Positions 35,809-46,390 of a stretch of DNA of 64,000 nt are shown in pieces (positions within the stretch are counted from its first letter, which is position 1; each line of letters opens with the position of its first letter). A model generated the notes under the pieces. That model saw nothing but the letters and a program-made list of their open reading frames with translations, was not told the DNA's origin and ran no database searches. The translations under genes and the position numbers were made by a program. Origin of the DNA: Sphingobium sp. OAS761. Lineage in GTDB: Bacteria > Pseudomonadota > Alphaproteobacteria > Sphingomonadales > Sphingomonadaceae. Location of the stretch: assembly GCF_024168485.1 (NCBI RefSeq), contig NZ_JALJVY010000014.1, forward strand, positions 42,886 to 106,885, read 5' to 3'.

Positions 35809-36818
35809 CGCCTTTCCGTCGTTCCGCCTCGGCGGTCCTGCTCATGTCCGCTTCCGCCCTGGGCGGCTGCGCGACCACATCGGCCAAGCCGCCGACCATC
35901 GCTTATGACAATCCGCCGGCCGAGATCGCCGCAACGCTTGCGCCTGAGGCGCCCAAGCCCGTCGAGGTCGTGACCATCCCCGAGCCCTTGCCGCTGCCCG
36001 GCCAGTTGAAGCCGGCGCCGGCTGAACATGCGTCGCCGCCCGAGCCCGCCGATCCGCGCCAGCGGGTCGGTGCGGCCAATGCCGCCGCCCGGATGCAGCC
36101 CGTGCGCGATGGCTTCCTCAATGCGATCCAGCAATACCCATGGACCGAAGGCGCGCTCTATCAGGTCTATGCCGCGCCCGGTCAGGTGACGGACATCGCC
36201 CTTCAGCCGGGCGAGCAGCTCGTGGGCGCAGGCCCGGTCGCCGCCGGGGACACCGTGCGCTGGATCATCGGCGACACGACCAGCGGCAGCGGGCCGTCGG
36301 CGCGCGTGCATGTCCTCGTGAAGCCCACCCGGCCGGACCTTTCCACGAATCTCGTCATCAACACCGACCGGCGCACTTATCACGTGGAGCTGCGCGCGAC
36401 GGCGGCGACCTACATGGCCTCGGTCTCCTGGACCTATCCGCTCGATGCGCTGATCGCGCTCCGGGCGCGCAACGCTGCGGCGGCCGCCGCTGCGCCGGTT
36501 GCGACCGGCGTGGATGTCGCCACACTCAATTTCCGCTACCGCATCGACGGCGACAACGCTCCGTGGAAGCCGCTGCGCGCTTTCGACGATGGCCGTCAGG
36601 TCTATATCGAGTTTCCTGTCGGGATTGCGCAGGGCGAGATGCCCCCGCTGTTCGTGATCGGCGCGGCCGGCGGCGCCGAACTCGTCAACTACCGCGTCCA
36701 GGGCCGCTACATGGTGGTGGACCGGCTGTTCGCCGCCGCCGAACTGCGGTTGGGCGACAAGCACAGCGAACAGCAAGTTCGCATCGAACGCGCCGACGGA
36801 CGGAAGCGCCGGCGGTGA
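35805..36818 (+). CDS. trbG: Conjugal transfer protein TrbG (VirB9-like)
   Basis: 337 residues. A lipoprotein-type or signal-peptide start (SASALGGCATTSAKP) is followed by a Pro-rich region and the VirB9/CagX domain: YPWTEGALYQVYAAPGQVTD, LQPGEQLVGAGPVAAGDTVRW, LVINTDRRTYHVELRATA (in parts) and the C-terminal FRYRIDGDNAPWKPLRAFDD. It forms the outer-membrane-associated part of the transfer channel with TrbI. ATGA and GTGA overlaps link it to trbF and trbI. Confidence 0.94.
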   Translation: MTPFRRSASAVLLMSASALGGCATTSAKPPTIAYDNPPAEIAATLAPEAPKPVEVVTIPEPLPLPGQLKPAPAEHASPPEPADPRQRVGAANAAARMQPVRDGFLNAIQQYPWTEGALYQVYAAPGQVTDIALQPGEQLVGAGPVAAGDTVRWIIGDTTSGSGPSARVHVLVKPTRPDLSTNLVINTDRRTYHVELRATAATYMASVSWTYPLDALIALRARNAAAAAAAPVATGVDVATLNFRYRIDGDNAPWKPLRAFDDGRQVYIEFPVGIAQGEMPPLFVIGAAGGAELVNYRVQGRYMVVDRLFAAAELRLGDKHSEQQVRIERADGRKRRR

Positions 36819-38026
36819 CCGATGCCATTGAACCGCGGGCCGCTGAAGCGGCGTCGCCGCATCCCGATCCTGGGGCCTTCCAGCTCCGGGGCGATCCGCC
36901 GCGCGTCATGCGCTTGTCGCGCAAGGCCCTGGCCGTTGTCGGCGTCGCCGCCGGCCTCGGCATCGGCGGTTCGCTGATCTACGCGCTGCGGCCGCCAGCC
37001 GAGAAGCAGGCGAAGGAACTCTACAGCACCGAGACCCGCAACACGGCGGAGACAATCACTTCCGGGCCGAAGGACTATACGCAAGCGCCGCGGCTCGGCC
37101 CGCCGCTTCCCGGCGATCTCGGCGGCCCGATCGTCTCGGCCCAGCAACGCGGAACGGACGTGCCCGTGCCGGCGGTTGGAGCGAACGGACAGCGCGATCC
37201 GCAGGCGCAGGCCGCCGAGGCGGCGCGCCAGCGCGCCCAGCAGGAGCGCGAAGCCGCGCGCACCAGCTCGGTGTTCCTCGGTCACGGCGCAGCCAGGGCC
37301 GGCGCGACCGCGCCGCAGATCGCTGCTGCGCCCGACCAGGCGGTGGCGCCGCCGCAGACCAGCCCGGCCGCCCAAGGCGACCAGGCCGCCAAGCGCGCCT
37401 TCATGGCGCAGGCGTCTAGCCAGCGCACCGTCAGCGCCGAGCGGCTGACCGCGCGGGCCTCACGCAACATCGTGCAAGCCGGCAGCATCATCCCCGCCGC
37501 GCTCATCACCGGCATCCGTTCCGACCTTCCCGGACAGATCACCGCCCAGGTGACGCAGAATGTCTATGACAGCCCCACTGGCCGCATCCTGCTCATCCCG
37601 CAGGGCGCGCGGCTGATAGGCGAATATGAAAGCCAGATCACCGCAGGGCAGACCCGCGTGCTGCTCGCTTGGGATCGCTTGATCCTGCCGGACGGCCGCT
37701 CGATTGTTCTTGAGCGCCAGCCCGGTGCTGACGCGGCCGGCTATGCCGGCTTGCAGGACAAGGTAAACCAGCATTGGGGCGGCGTGCTCAAGGCCGCGAT
37801 GATCTCGACCCTGCTTGGCGTCGGGACCGAACTGGCCACCGACAATGACAGCGACCTCGTGCGCGCAGTTCGGCTCGGCACGCAGGACACCATCAATCAG
37901 GCCGGCCAGCAGATCGTTCAGCGCCAGCTCAACATCCAGCCGACCCTCACCATCCGGCCGGGCTATCCTTTGCGCGTGATTGCTACCCGCGATCTCGTGC
38001 TCGAACCTATCGGAGGAACACGATGA
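36815..38026 (+). CDS. trbI: Conjugal transfer protein TrbI (VirB10-like)
   Basis: 403 residues with a GTG start overlapping the trbG stop. Cytoplasmic N-terminus, one membrane segment (ALAVVGVAAGLGIGGSLIYAL), a long Ala/Gln-rich periplasmic linker, and the conserved C-terminal VirB10 domain: IQAGSII-type segment (IVQAGSIIPAALITGI), LPGQITAQVTQNVYDSPTG, LLIPQGARLIGEYESQI and the ending VRLGTQDTINQAGQQIVQ. It spans the periplasm and bridges inner and outer membrane parts of the channel. Confidence 0.95.
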   Translation: MTDAIEPRAAEAASPHPDPGAFQLRGDPPRVMRLSRKALAVVGVAAGLGIGGSLIYALRPPAEKQAKELYSTETRNTAETITSGPKDYTQAPRLGPPLPGDLGGPIVSAQQRGTDVPVPAVGANGQRDPQAQAAEAARQRAQQEREAARTSSVFLGHGAARAGATAPQIAAAPDQAVAPPQTSPAAQGDQAAKRAFMAQASSQRTVSAERLTARASRNIVQAGSIIPAALITGIRSDLPGQITAQVTQNVYDSPTGRILLIPQGARLIGEYESQITAGQTRVLLAWDRLILPDGRSIVLERQPGADAAGYAGLQDKVNQHWGGVLKAAMISTLLGVGTELATDNDSDLVRAVRLGTQDTINQAGQQIVQRQLNIQPTLTIRPGYPLRVIATRDLVLEPIGGTR

Positions 38027-38244
38027 CGAAGCTGAAATTGGGGCCCCTGACCGACGACCGGCCCGTCAAACTGACGGTTGAACTGCCTGCCGCCGTTCAC
38101 CGTGATCTTGTCGCCTATGCCGCCGCGCTAGCGGCTGAGACCGGCGACTCGCCTGCAGCGCCCGAGAAGCTGGTCGCGCCCATGCTCGCCCGCTTTATGG
38201 AAACCGATCGCGGTTTTCGCCGCCACCGCGCGCAGGAGGGCTGA
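38023..38244 (+). CDS. DUF2274 protein, last gene of the trb operon
   Basis: 73 residues that overlap trbI by ATGA. TKLKLGPLTDDRPVKLTVEL at the start and RDLVAYAAALA...MLARFMETDRGF toward the end are the DUF2274 pattern. These small proteins regularly follow trbI in alphaproteobacterial mating-pair clusters. The ribbon-helix-helix-like sequence suggests DNA binding, but no function is established. Confidence 0.88.
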   Translation: MTKLKLGPLTDDRPVKLTVELPAAVHRDLVAYAAALAAETGDSPAAPEKLVAPMLARFMETDRGFRRHRAQEG

Positions 38245-38252
38245 CCGCGCCG

Positions 38253-38285
38253 TCAGTTGCCCATGAAACGTTTGAAGCGATCATA
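38253..38285 (-). pseudogene. 3'-terminal remnant of an eexN-like gene
   Basis: On the minus strand this reads YDRFKRFMGN-stop, with no start or body upstream because the cytochrome c gene ends at 38288. The same ending (DRFRRFMGK-stop) closes the intact EexN-like gene at 49291, and RFRRFMGN closes trbJ. It probably marks the place where the copper module joined the end of the trb operon. Only 10 codons survive, so the interpretation is tentative. Confidence 0.5.
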
Positions 38286-38287
38286 AT

Positions 38288-38863
38288 TTAATGGTCGTGG
38301 GGAGCTTCGCTCTCTTCGTGAGCGTGATCATCATGCATCTCTTCGTCATGATGACTGCTGTAGCCCGCATATTGCTCTGCCGGCATTCCGGGCAAGGCTT
38401 TCACGAAGGCGACGATGTTCCAGATGGTCTTGTCATCATGCGTGGGGCCGAAGGCGGGCATCCCGCTCATCTTCACGCCGTGTTTAACCAGCCAGAAAAC
38501 TTCCTTGGGGTCCCATTCCTTGGCGGCCTCTGCCAGCGGCGGCGGTTTAGGGAGCATGACCTCCGCCCATTCGGCTCGGCTTTGCCCGACGCCCCCATGA
38601 CAATGGGAACACATCGCTTTGTACTCGCCCGCCCCGGCGGCAATCATGGCCGGCGTGAACTCAGACGGAGGCCTGATATCGGCCGCCTGCCGTCGGACGG
38701 AATTGCCCATCGTTGTGGTAAGCGCCCACCCAACAATCGGATTGTGCCGATCGGTCGCGGCTACGTTAAAGCCACCGGTCAAAACGACGATCAGAGCGAC
38801 GACGATCATCAAGATCAGCAGCGCGGCAGCGCCCAATATGGCGCCTTTCAGCGTCGCATTCAT
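38288..38863 (-). CDS. Membrane-anchored c-type cytochrome with His-rich tail
   Basis: 191 residues from the ATG at 38863. One N-terminal membrane segment (AAALLILMIVVALIVVLTGG), a single haem site (MCSHCHGGVGQSRAEW), the axial-Met region (VKMSGMPAFGPTHDDKTIWN), then a C-terminal tail rich in His, Asp and Glu (HHDEEMHDDHAHEESEAPHD) that could bind copper. It is the last gene of the minus-strand copper operon and overlaps the lipoprotein gene by ATGA. A role in redox handling of copper is inferred from context. Confidence 0.88.
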   Translation of the reverse strand: MNATLKGAILGAAALLILMIVVALIVVLTGGFNVAATDRHNPIVGWALTTTMGNSVRRQAADIRPPSEFTPAMIAAGAGEYKAMCSHCHGGVGQSRAEWAEVMLPKPPPLAEAAKEWDPKEVFWLVKHGVKMSGMPAFGPTHDDKTIWNIVAFVKALPGMPAEQYAGYSSHHDEEMHDDHAHEESEAPHDH

Positions 38864-39354
38864 GCTTGGCCTCCTTTGAAGCACTGCATGTAACCCCGGT
38901 AGCCTATCTCTTCCTTGGCTCCCGGAGGTACGATGATCATTTCCGCAGCCTTGAGCCCGGCATTTCCGACTTCGTCGACCGGGCGAAGGACGACGAGCAG
39001 ATCATCTGCCTCGAAGCGACCGGAGCTGGTCTTCGGCAGAACGATCAGCTTGCCGTTCAGCTTGATCGCGCCGGCACCATCCTGCCGGTAGAGAAACGAG
39101 GGAAAGCCGACTTCCGTCAACTTGATCGCACACCGGCCGGATTTACCCCCGAGTGCCTGCACATCGGCATCACTGATGGTCTCGGGTTTGATGGCGGCGG
39201 ATTCCACATTCTGCAGGGCAGCGCCCGCTGCGACGATCGGCGCCGAGGTGGGAGCGGGATCGACCCGTGCCTCCCGGTCATTGCCTATGGAGGTGTTCTG
39301 ATTGCATCCGACCAATGACACACTCAGCAAAGCCAATGGGAAGAGCAGTTTCAT
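38860..39354 (-). CDS. Small lipoprotein of the copper operon
   Basis: 164 residues from the ATG at 39354 with a lipobox (LLSVSLVGCNQN). The mature part includes SGRCAIKLTEVGFPSFLYRQ and ends GYRGYMQCFKGGQ, and has paired Cys residues. Homologues appear in sphingomonad copper islands, but no function is known to me. It overlaps both neighbours by 4 bp. A longer frame starting at 39672 is out of place because it runs inside the DUF305 gene. Confidence 0.8.
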   Translation of the reverse strand: MKLLFPLALLSVSLVGCNQNTSIGNDREARVDPAPTSAPIVAAGAALQNVESAAIKPETISDADVQALGGKSGRCAIKLTEVGFPSFLYRQDGAGAIKLNGKLIVLPKTSSGRFEADDLLVVLRPVDEVGNAGLKAAEMIIVPPGAKEEIGYRGYMQCFKGGQA

Positions 39355-39875
39355 TTCTCGATCCCTTCCGGCAGCCGCTCCGTCGTCCGCACGCCGTTCT
39401 GTTCGATGTCGGCGATGAGGTATTTCATCTGGGCGATCTCCCGGCGCTGGGCCACTATGATGTCGTGCGCCAGCTTGCGCGCACGGGGATCGCGGATATG
39501 GGCACGCTCGCTGGTCATGATCGCGATTGAATGGTGCGGGATCATCGCCTTCATATATTCGGTGTCGGTCACGGTGATCTGACTGCGCACCAGCCAGAGC
39601 GCGACCGCGAAGACGAGCGCCGCGATTCCGAGGATGATGAAGTTCTTTTTCCGATCGCGATACATGCCCCACATGAAGAGGAGCATGACCACCATCATCA
39701 TGGCACCCATGACGAACGTCATCCAGAAGCGGGTTTCGCTCCAGAAGATGTGATCCGCATCATAGGTGTTGGCATACATGAGGAAAAACATGATGACGGT
39801 GGATGTCGCCACCATCGCCATGAAGCGCCAGTAATTGGCGCCTCCGCCTCCCTCCATTTTATGACCGTTTGGCAT
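39351..39875 (-). CDS. DUF305 membrane protein
   Basis: 174 residues with three N-terminal membrane segments (FMAMVATSTVIMFFLMYANT, FWMTFVMGAMMMVVMLLFMW, FIILGIAALVFAVALWLV), very Met-rich, and a C-terminal DUF305 four-helix part with the signature MKAMIPHHSIAIMTSERA. DUF305 proteins often travel with copper resistance genes and probably bind metal through Met and His. Overlaps the next gene upstream by 17 bp. Confidence 0.9.
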   Translation of the reverse strand: MPNGHKMEGGGGANYWRFMAMVATSTVIMFFLMYANTYDADHIFWSETRFWMTFVMGAMMMVVMLLFMWGMYRDRKKNFIILGIAALVFAVALWLVRSQITVTDTEYMKAMIPHHSIAIMTSERAHIRDPRARKLAHDIIVAQRREIAQMKYLIADIEQNGVRTTERLPEGIEK

Positions 39876-40227
39876 ACAGCCTCTCCTCCTTGTTCATGGT
39901 CGCGTAAACGAACTGGGCCGTGCAGCTGATCAGCAGAAAGCCGGTCAGGGATTCGATGCCGGTGATCGCGCGTAGGTGACCGGTGGGATAGATGTCGCCC
40001 AGCCCGAGCGTGGTGATGTTAATGAGCGAGAAATAGAAGAGGTCCATCCAGCTATCGAGGACCGGGCTTTCGAAGCCGCCGAGTCCCATTTGCGCGGCGA
40101 GAAAGAAACCTGCGGCGAAGAGGCCCGCGATCAGCAAATGGCTCGCCAGGATTATGAGGTATGACACACTCAGTCGAACCGCGCCGGGGCGGCTGGAGCG
40201 AAGGGTGATCTTGGCGAGGCCGATCAA
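39859..40227 (-). CDS. Small two-TM potassium-channel-like protein
   Basis: At least 122 residues from a TTG at 40227. Two membrane helices flank a pore loop reading INITTLGLGDIYPTGHLRAI, where the classic TVGYGD selectivity filter is TLGLGD. No ATG or GTG is available further upstream before an in-frame stop, yet the upstream codons still encode a good hydrophobic helix (VAILLGSALFLISAWIHLWL). Translation may therefore begin at a rare ATC near 40290, which has GAGAGG 9 bp before it. Lying between DUF305 and a permease in a copper operon, its substrate is uncertain. Confidence 0.75.
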   Translation of the reverse strand: MIGLAKITLRSSRPGAVRLSVSYLIILASHLLIAGLFAAGFFLAAQMGLGGFESPVLDSWMDLFYFSLINITTLGLGDIYPTGHLRAITGIESLTGFLLISCTAQFVYATMNKEERLYAKRS

Positions 40228-40303
40228 CCAAAGATGGATCCAGGCCGATATCAGGAACAGGGCGGAACCAAGGAGAATGGCGACGGTGATAGCGCGTTAC
40301 CTC

Positions 40304-41652
40304 TCAGCCATGATTGTGTGATTGTGAGGCATCTGCCTCGTTGCGGCGAAGAAACACGGACTCGGCGGCGAACACCGCTGCGATGCCGGCAAACGCATAG
40401 ACAACGATCGAAGGATCGCTTTGCAACTTCACCGCCGTGAAGGCCGCAAGAACGATGGCATTGGCAGCCAGCGCCCCGAGGAGGATCGAAGCCTTCGCGC
40501 CGACTTCGTGTCTGAGGCGACGATACACGCCCCAATGCACGAGCATGTCCATGACCAGATAGAAAAAGGCGCCGAGCGAGGCGATGCGCGACAGGTCGAA
40601 CAGAACGGCCAGCGTTCCGGCAATTACTACCGTGTAGATCAGCATATGGCTGCGGATGCTCCCGCTCATGCCGAAATGGCTGTGCGGGATCATCTTCATG
40701 TCGGTCAGCATCGTCAGCATGCGCGAGACCGCAAAGACGCTGGCGATGACGCCCGAGGTCGTTGCGGCGAGCGCGATCACGACTGTGAAATAAAAGCCCG
40801 CCCCGCCGAGAGCCGGGCCGGCTGCGGCGGCGAGGGAATAGTCGCGCGCTTCCACGATCTCGCCGATCGTGAGGCTCGATCCCACTGCGACGGCCACCAG
40901 CAGATAGGTCGCGACACAGATGCCGATAGCGATCATGATCGTCCGGCCGACATTGTGATGCGGATCCTCGATCTCGCCGCCGCTGTTGGTGATCGTGGTG
41001 AAGCCCTTGAAGGCGAGGATGGAAACGGCGACCGAAGCGATAAAGGCTTCGGCGCCCTGCATTCCCACGGGCTCGGCGAACGCTCCGCCGGAGAACCCGC
41101 TCGCCCAGATCGCCGCAATGGCAAACAGGGCGATTCCGCTGATCTTCACTGCCGACATGATGAGCGAAATTCCGCTCACCGACCGGTTGCCTGCCGCATT
41201 GACGAGATAGGCGAAAACGATGAGCGCAACCGCGCCGATCGAAAGCAGAAGAGCGTTTCCTTCCTGGCCGAATGGCCGCAGCGCATATGTCGCGAAGGTT
41301 CGGGCCACCAGGCTTTCGTTGATCACCATCGACAGCGCCATGAGAAGCGAGGCCGAAGCCGCGATCGTACCCGGACCGTAGGCCTTTTGCAGGATCATCG
41401 CGATGCCGCCCGACGAGGGCCAGGCATTGGACATCTTGATATAGCTGTAAGCGGCGAGCGCGGTGACGAAGCCGCCCGCGATGAAGGAAAGCGGAAAGAG
41501 CGGTCCGGCGAGTTCAGCGATCTGGCCGGTGAGCGCAAAGATTCCGGCGCCGATCATCACGCCGGTGCCCATGGCGACGGCGCCGGTCAGCGTTATCGAG
41601 TTCCGGCTGAGATCGCTGTCGCCACCGACGGACAGATTAGATTGGCCGGACT

Positions 41653-41656
<4 letters not shown>
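40304..41656 (-). CDS. APC-family amino acid/cation permease
   Basis: 450 residues and about 12 membrane segments. The start [22 protein letters not shown] (in parts) is the APC-family first helix; [19 protein letters not shown] and [21 protein letters not shown] are further family marks. It overlaps the copper ATPase by ATGA, so it is co-translated. Permeases of this subgroup recur next to copper ATPases in alphaproteobacterial metal islands; the transported compound is unknown. Confidence 0.88.
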
Positions 41657-43971
<2,315 letters not shown>

Positions 43972-44017
43972 CCCTGGATTCTCCGGCCGCTGCAGGCCCT
44001 CTCAGGCGCGCTCTCGA

Positions 44018-44371
44018 TCATTGCGGCGTGTGTCCCTGATGCTGGCTGTGGTCGCCGCCCTGATGCTGGGCTTGGCCATCGTGACTCGTCGGAGGCTTGT
44101 CCGAGTTCCCACCCATCATGCCGCAATGCGCCATGCCGGAATGGTCGCCAGAGGCACCTTCAGTCATCCCCGCGCCACCCATCCGGCTGTGATCCATCGG
44201 ACCGTTGCCCATTTGCGAGTGATCCATCATCGGACATTGCATTTTGCCATCCTTGTCCTTCTGGCAGCAGGCCATCTGGTCATGCGCTGGTGGCTCGGGC
44301 GCCCTTTGGGCCAGCAGCGCCGTGGGGACGGAAAGCGCGAGAGCGGTGGAACCGAAAATGAGCTTCTTCAT
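44018..44371 (-). CDS. Periplasmic Met/His-rich protein
   Basis: 117 residues. A signal peptide (STALALSVPTALLAQ) precedes a low-complexity sequence of Met, His, Gly and Asp with ACCQKDKDGKMQCPMMDHSQ and repeated DHS(Q/R/G)M units. The same DHSxM units occur in CopB in this island. It probably binds periplasmic copper. Located between the ATPase (46 bp) and DUF411 (39 bp) genes in one operon. Confidence 0.8.
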   Translation of the reverse strand: MKKLIFGSTALALSVPTALLAQRAPEPPAHDQMACCQKDKDGKMQCPMMDHSQMGNGPMDHSRMGGAGMTEGASGDHSGMAHCGMMGGNSDKPPTSHDGQAQHQGGDHSQHQGHTPQ

Positions 44372-44410
44372 TGCAGGGATTCCTTGAAAACCTTCGTGCG
44401 CGCCTGAAGG

Positions 44411-44875
44411 TCAGTTGTAGATGTTGAAGACGGAGCGCCCCGCCTTTCCGAAAGCGATGACCTGGTAGGGCTGGGTCTGGCCGCCCATCTCCATCCCCGG
44501 CGAACCGAGGGGCATGCCGACGACCGCAAGCCCCCGGACGCCGGCGGGCCGCTCCTTGAGCAACCGCTGGATATCCGCAGCCGGCACATGTCCTTCGATC
44601 ACATAGCCGCCCACCACCATGGTATGGCAGGATCGCAATTCTTCTGGCACGGCCTTATCGTCCTTGACGGCCGCCATGTCGGCGCTGTCCTTCACGATGA
44701 CCTGCACGTTCATCCCGTGGTGGACATGCGCGGCCCATCGCTCGCAGCAGCCGCAGTAGGGATCGCGATACATGGTGTACTCGGTGGCCTGAGCCGCATT
44801 CGAGCAAGCGCCGAAGGCCAGCAGAAGAGCCGACGCCATTGCGGGTTTCAAGCGGGTCGCGCGCGGCATTTGCAC
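44411..44875 (-). CDS. DUF411 periplasmic metal-binding protein
   Basis: 154 residues with an N-terminal signal or lipoprotein-type segment (ASALLLAFGACSNAAQA) and the DUF411 core: YRDPYCGCCERWAAHVHHGM, LRSCHTMVVGGYVIEGHVPA and GLAVVGMPLGSPGMEMGG. DUF411 proteins (CopG-like) are common in copper resistance clusters and have a thioredoxin-like fold with a CGCC motif. First gene of the minus-strand copper operon and divergent from the CnrYXH-like operon, 166 bp away. Confidence 0.92.
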   Translation of the reverse strand: MQMPRATRLKPAMASALLLAFGACSNAAQATEYTMYRDPYCGCCERWAAHVHHGMNVQVIVKDSADMAAVKDDKAVPEELRSCHTMVVGGYVIEGHVPAADIQRLLKERPAGVRGLAVVGMPLGSPGMEMGGQTQPYQVIAFGKAGRSVFNIYN

Positions 44876-45041
44876 ATCATTTCTCCGGCTGAGCCTGCCA
44901 AAATCATGGCCCTGTTATCTTCGCTACGCACGAGCCGACCTTGCCCCTCACTTTTTTGAGGGACGCGAGGCGTAGAGGCGTATGAGTGCTATGACGCGCA
45001 GATGCGTATGTGATTACAGTTGAAGGCGAGAAACGAGCGAG

Positions 45042-45329
45042 ATGGATCAGGAAAGCCGATTGAACGATGCCCTGCAGTCCCTGGGCGACACGCAGGCGGA
45101 CGTCGTCCCGGAGGGCTTTATGAACAGCGTCTGGTCGCGCGCCGGGGAAATGGCTGAAGCCGCGAACGCGCGCCGCCGCCTTGCCCTTTTCGCGGTCATC
45201 TTTGCTGCCGGAATGGGCGGCGGGATAGGCACGATCCAGACGCCGCCGGTTAAGGCCGAGACAACATCGTACCAGCTTTTTGCCGGCGCTGATCTGTCGC
45301 CCGCCGTTCTGCTGCACGTCGAGCCATGA
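45042..45329 (+). CDS. CnrY-like membrane anti-sigma component
   Basis: 95 residues: a cytosolic N-terminal part (QESRLNDALQSLGDTQADVV), one membrane helix (LALFAVIFAAGMGGGIGTI) and a short periplasmic tail. The size, topology and position before a CnrX-type sensor and an ECF sigma gene match CnrY of the cnrYXH regulons; sequence similarity alone is weak. It would hold the sigma factor at the membrane until metal is sensed. Overlaps the next gene by ATGA. Confidence 0.68.
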   Translation: MDQESRLNDALQSLGDTQADVVPEGFMNSVWSRAGEMAEAANARRRLALFAVIFAAGMGGGIGTIQTPPVKAETTSYQLFAGADLSPAVLLHVEP

Positions 45330-45766
45330 AGCTGTCGGGCCTTCACATCGTTCTTGCCGTACTGCTCGCGGTAGCGGCAGGATGCCTGGGCGCGATGCTC
45401 GCGGTACAATGGGGTGGCTCCGCCCAGCGTAGCGGCCTCCATGAGTTCGTGCATGATAAGCTAGACCTCAGCCCGGGCCAGACCAGCAAGCTGGACCAGT
45501 TGGAAGCCCGGTTCGCGACGGAACGAGCAGGACATGAAGCAAGGCTGCGCGCCGCCAATGCCGATCTGGCCGCGGCCATGGAGCAGGAGCATAAATACGG
45601 TCCAAAGGTGGGTGCGGCGATCGACAGGGTGCATCTGGAGATGGGCGAACTCCAGAAGGCTACCGTGCGCCACGTCTTCGCAATGCGCGCACTACTCAAC
45701 GAGGAACAGCGGCAGAAATTCGACCGTCAAATCTCGATATCCCTGACCGGCGATGGCCGCGAATGA
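45326..45766 (+). CDS. Periplasmic heavy-metal sensor, CnrX/CzcE-Spy-like
   Basis: 146 residues with an N-terminal membrane anchor (IVLAVLLAVAAGCLGAMLAV) and a helical periplasmic domain: LHEFVHDKLDLSPGQTSKLD, KYGPKVGAAIDRVHLEMGEL and LQKATVRHVFAMRALLNEEQ. The His and Met positions (HEFVHDKL, HLEMGEL) fit the CnrX metal site. Located between the anti-sigma and sigma genes. Confidence 0.82.
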   Translation: MKLSGLHIVLAVLLAVAAGCLGAMLAVQWGGSAQRSGLHEFVHDKLDLSPGQTSKLDQLEARFATERAGHEARLRAANADLAAAMEQEHKYGPKVGAAIDRVHLEMGELQKATVRHVFAMRALLNEEQRQKFDRQISISLTGDGRE

Positions 45767-45772
45767 TCGCTC

Positions 45773-46333
45773 GTGGCGGAGGCAGGGGACAGCACCGAAT
45801 CTGACCTGATCGTTCAGGTAAAATCAGGCGGACGACGGGCGTTTGATCGACTTGTCGAGCCTCATGCGCCGCGCCTGCTCGCTCTCGCCCGGCGGATGCT
45901 CTCGTCGCCATCGGAAGCCGAAGAAGCCGTGCAAAACGCGCTGGCCTCGGTCTGGATAAATCGCCGGCGCCTGGACGAAGGCCGGCCGGTCGGTGGTTAT
46001 CTTACCACAACCACGCTCAATAAGTGCCGCGACCGCCTGCGGCGGCGCAAAGCGGCGAATTTTCTTGGATTTGGTCGAGGACTGGAAGAAATCACCGCAT
46101 CTGACGACTCGCCCGGTCCGGAAGACGCCGCGCTGGATCGTCGAGAACTCGCCCGTGTACAGTCTGAGATCGAGCGCTTGCCGGTTCGGTTGCGCGAGGC
46201 GCTGGTGCTTGTCGCCATCGACGGGCGTAGCCAGAGTGAGGCGGCAGAGCTGCTCGGCGTGTCGGAAAAGACCATTGAAACCCGCATATACCGGGCACGC
46301 AACAGGCTGCGCGAGAGTTTGGAATTTTCCTGA
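45773..46333 (+). CDS. ECF RNA polymerase sigma factor, CnrH-like
   Basis: 186 residues with a GTG start. Region 2 is GRRAFDRLVEPHAPRLLALA to ASVWINRR; region 4 is LPVRLREALVLVAIDGRSQS followed by the helix-turn-helix AAELLGVSEKTIETRIYRAR. It would transcribe its own operon and probably copA-copB 57 bp downstream on the same strand. In known systems CnrYXH drives Ni/Co efflux genes; here the immediate target genes are for copper. Confidence 0.9.
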   Translation: MAEAGDSTESDLIVQVKSGGRRAFDRLVEPHAPRLLALARRMLSSPSEAEEAVQNALASVWINRRRLDEGRPVGGYLTTTTLNKCRDRLRRRKAANFLGFGRGLEEITASDDSPGPEDAALDRRELARVQSEIERLPVRLREALVLVAIDGRSQSEAAELLGVSEKTIETRIYRARNRLRESLEFS

Positions 46334-46390
46334 GGGGTAGCAATGCCCGGCGCGTAACGAAGGGCAGAACCTCACGAACGGACAATCGCG

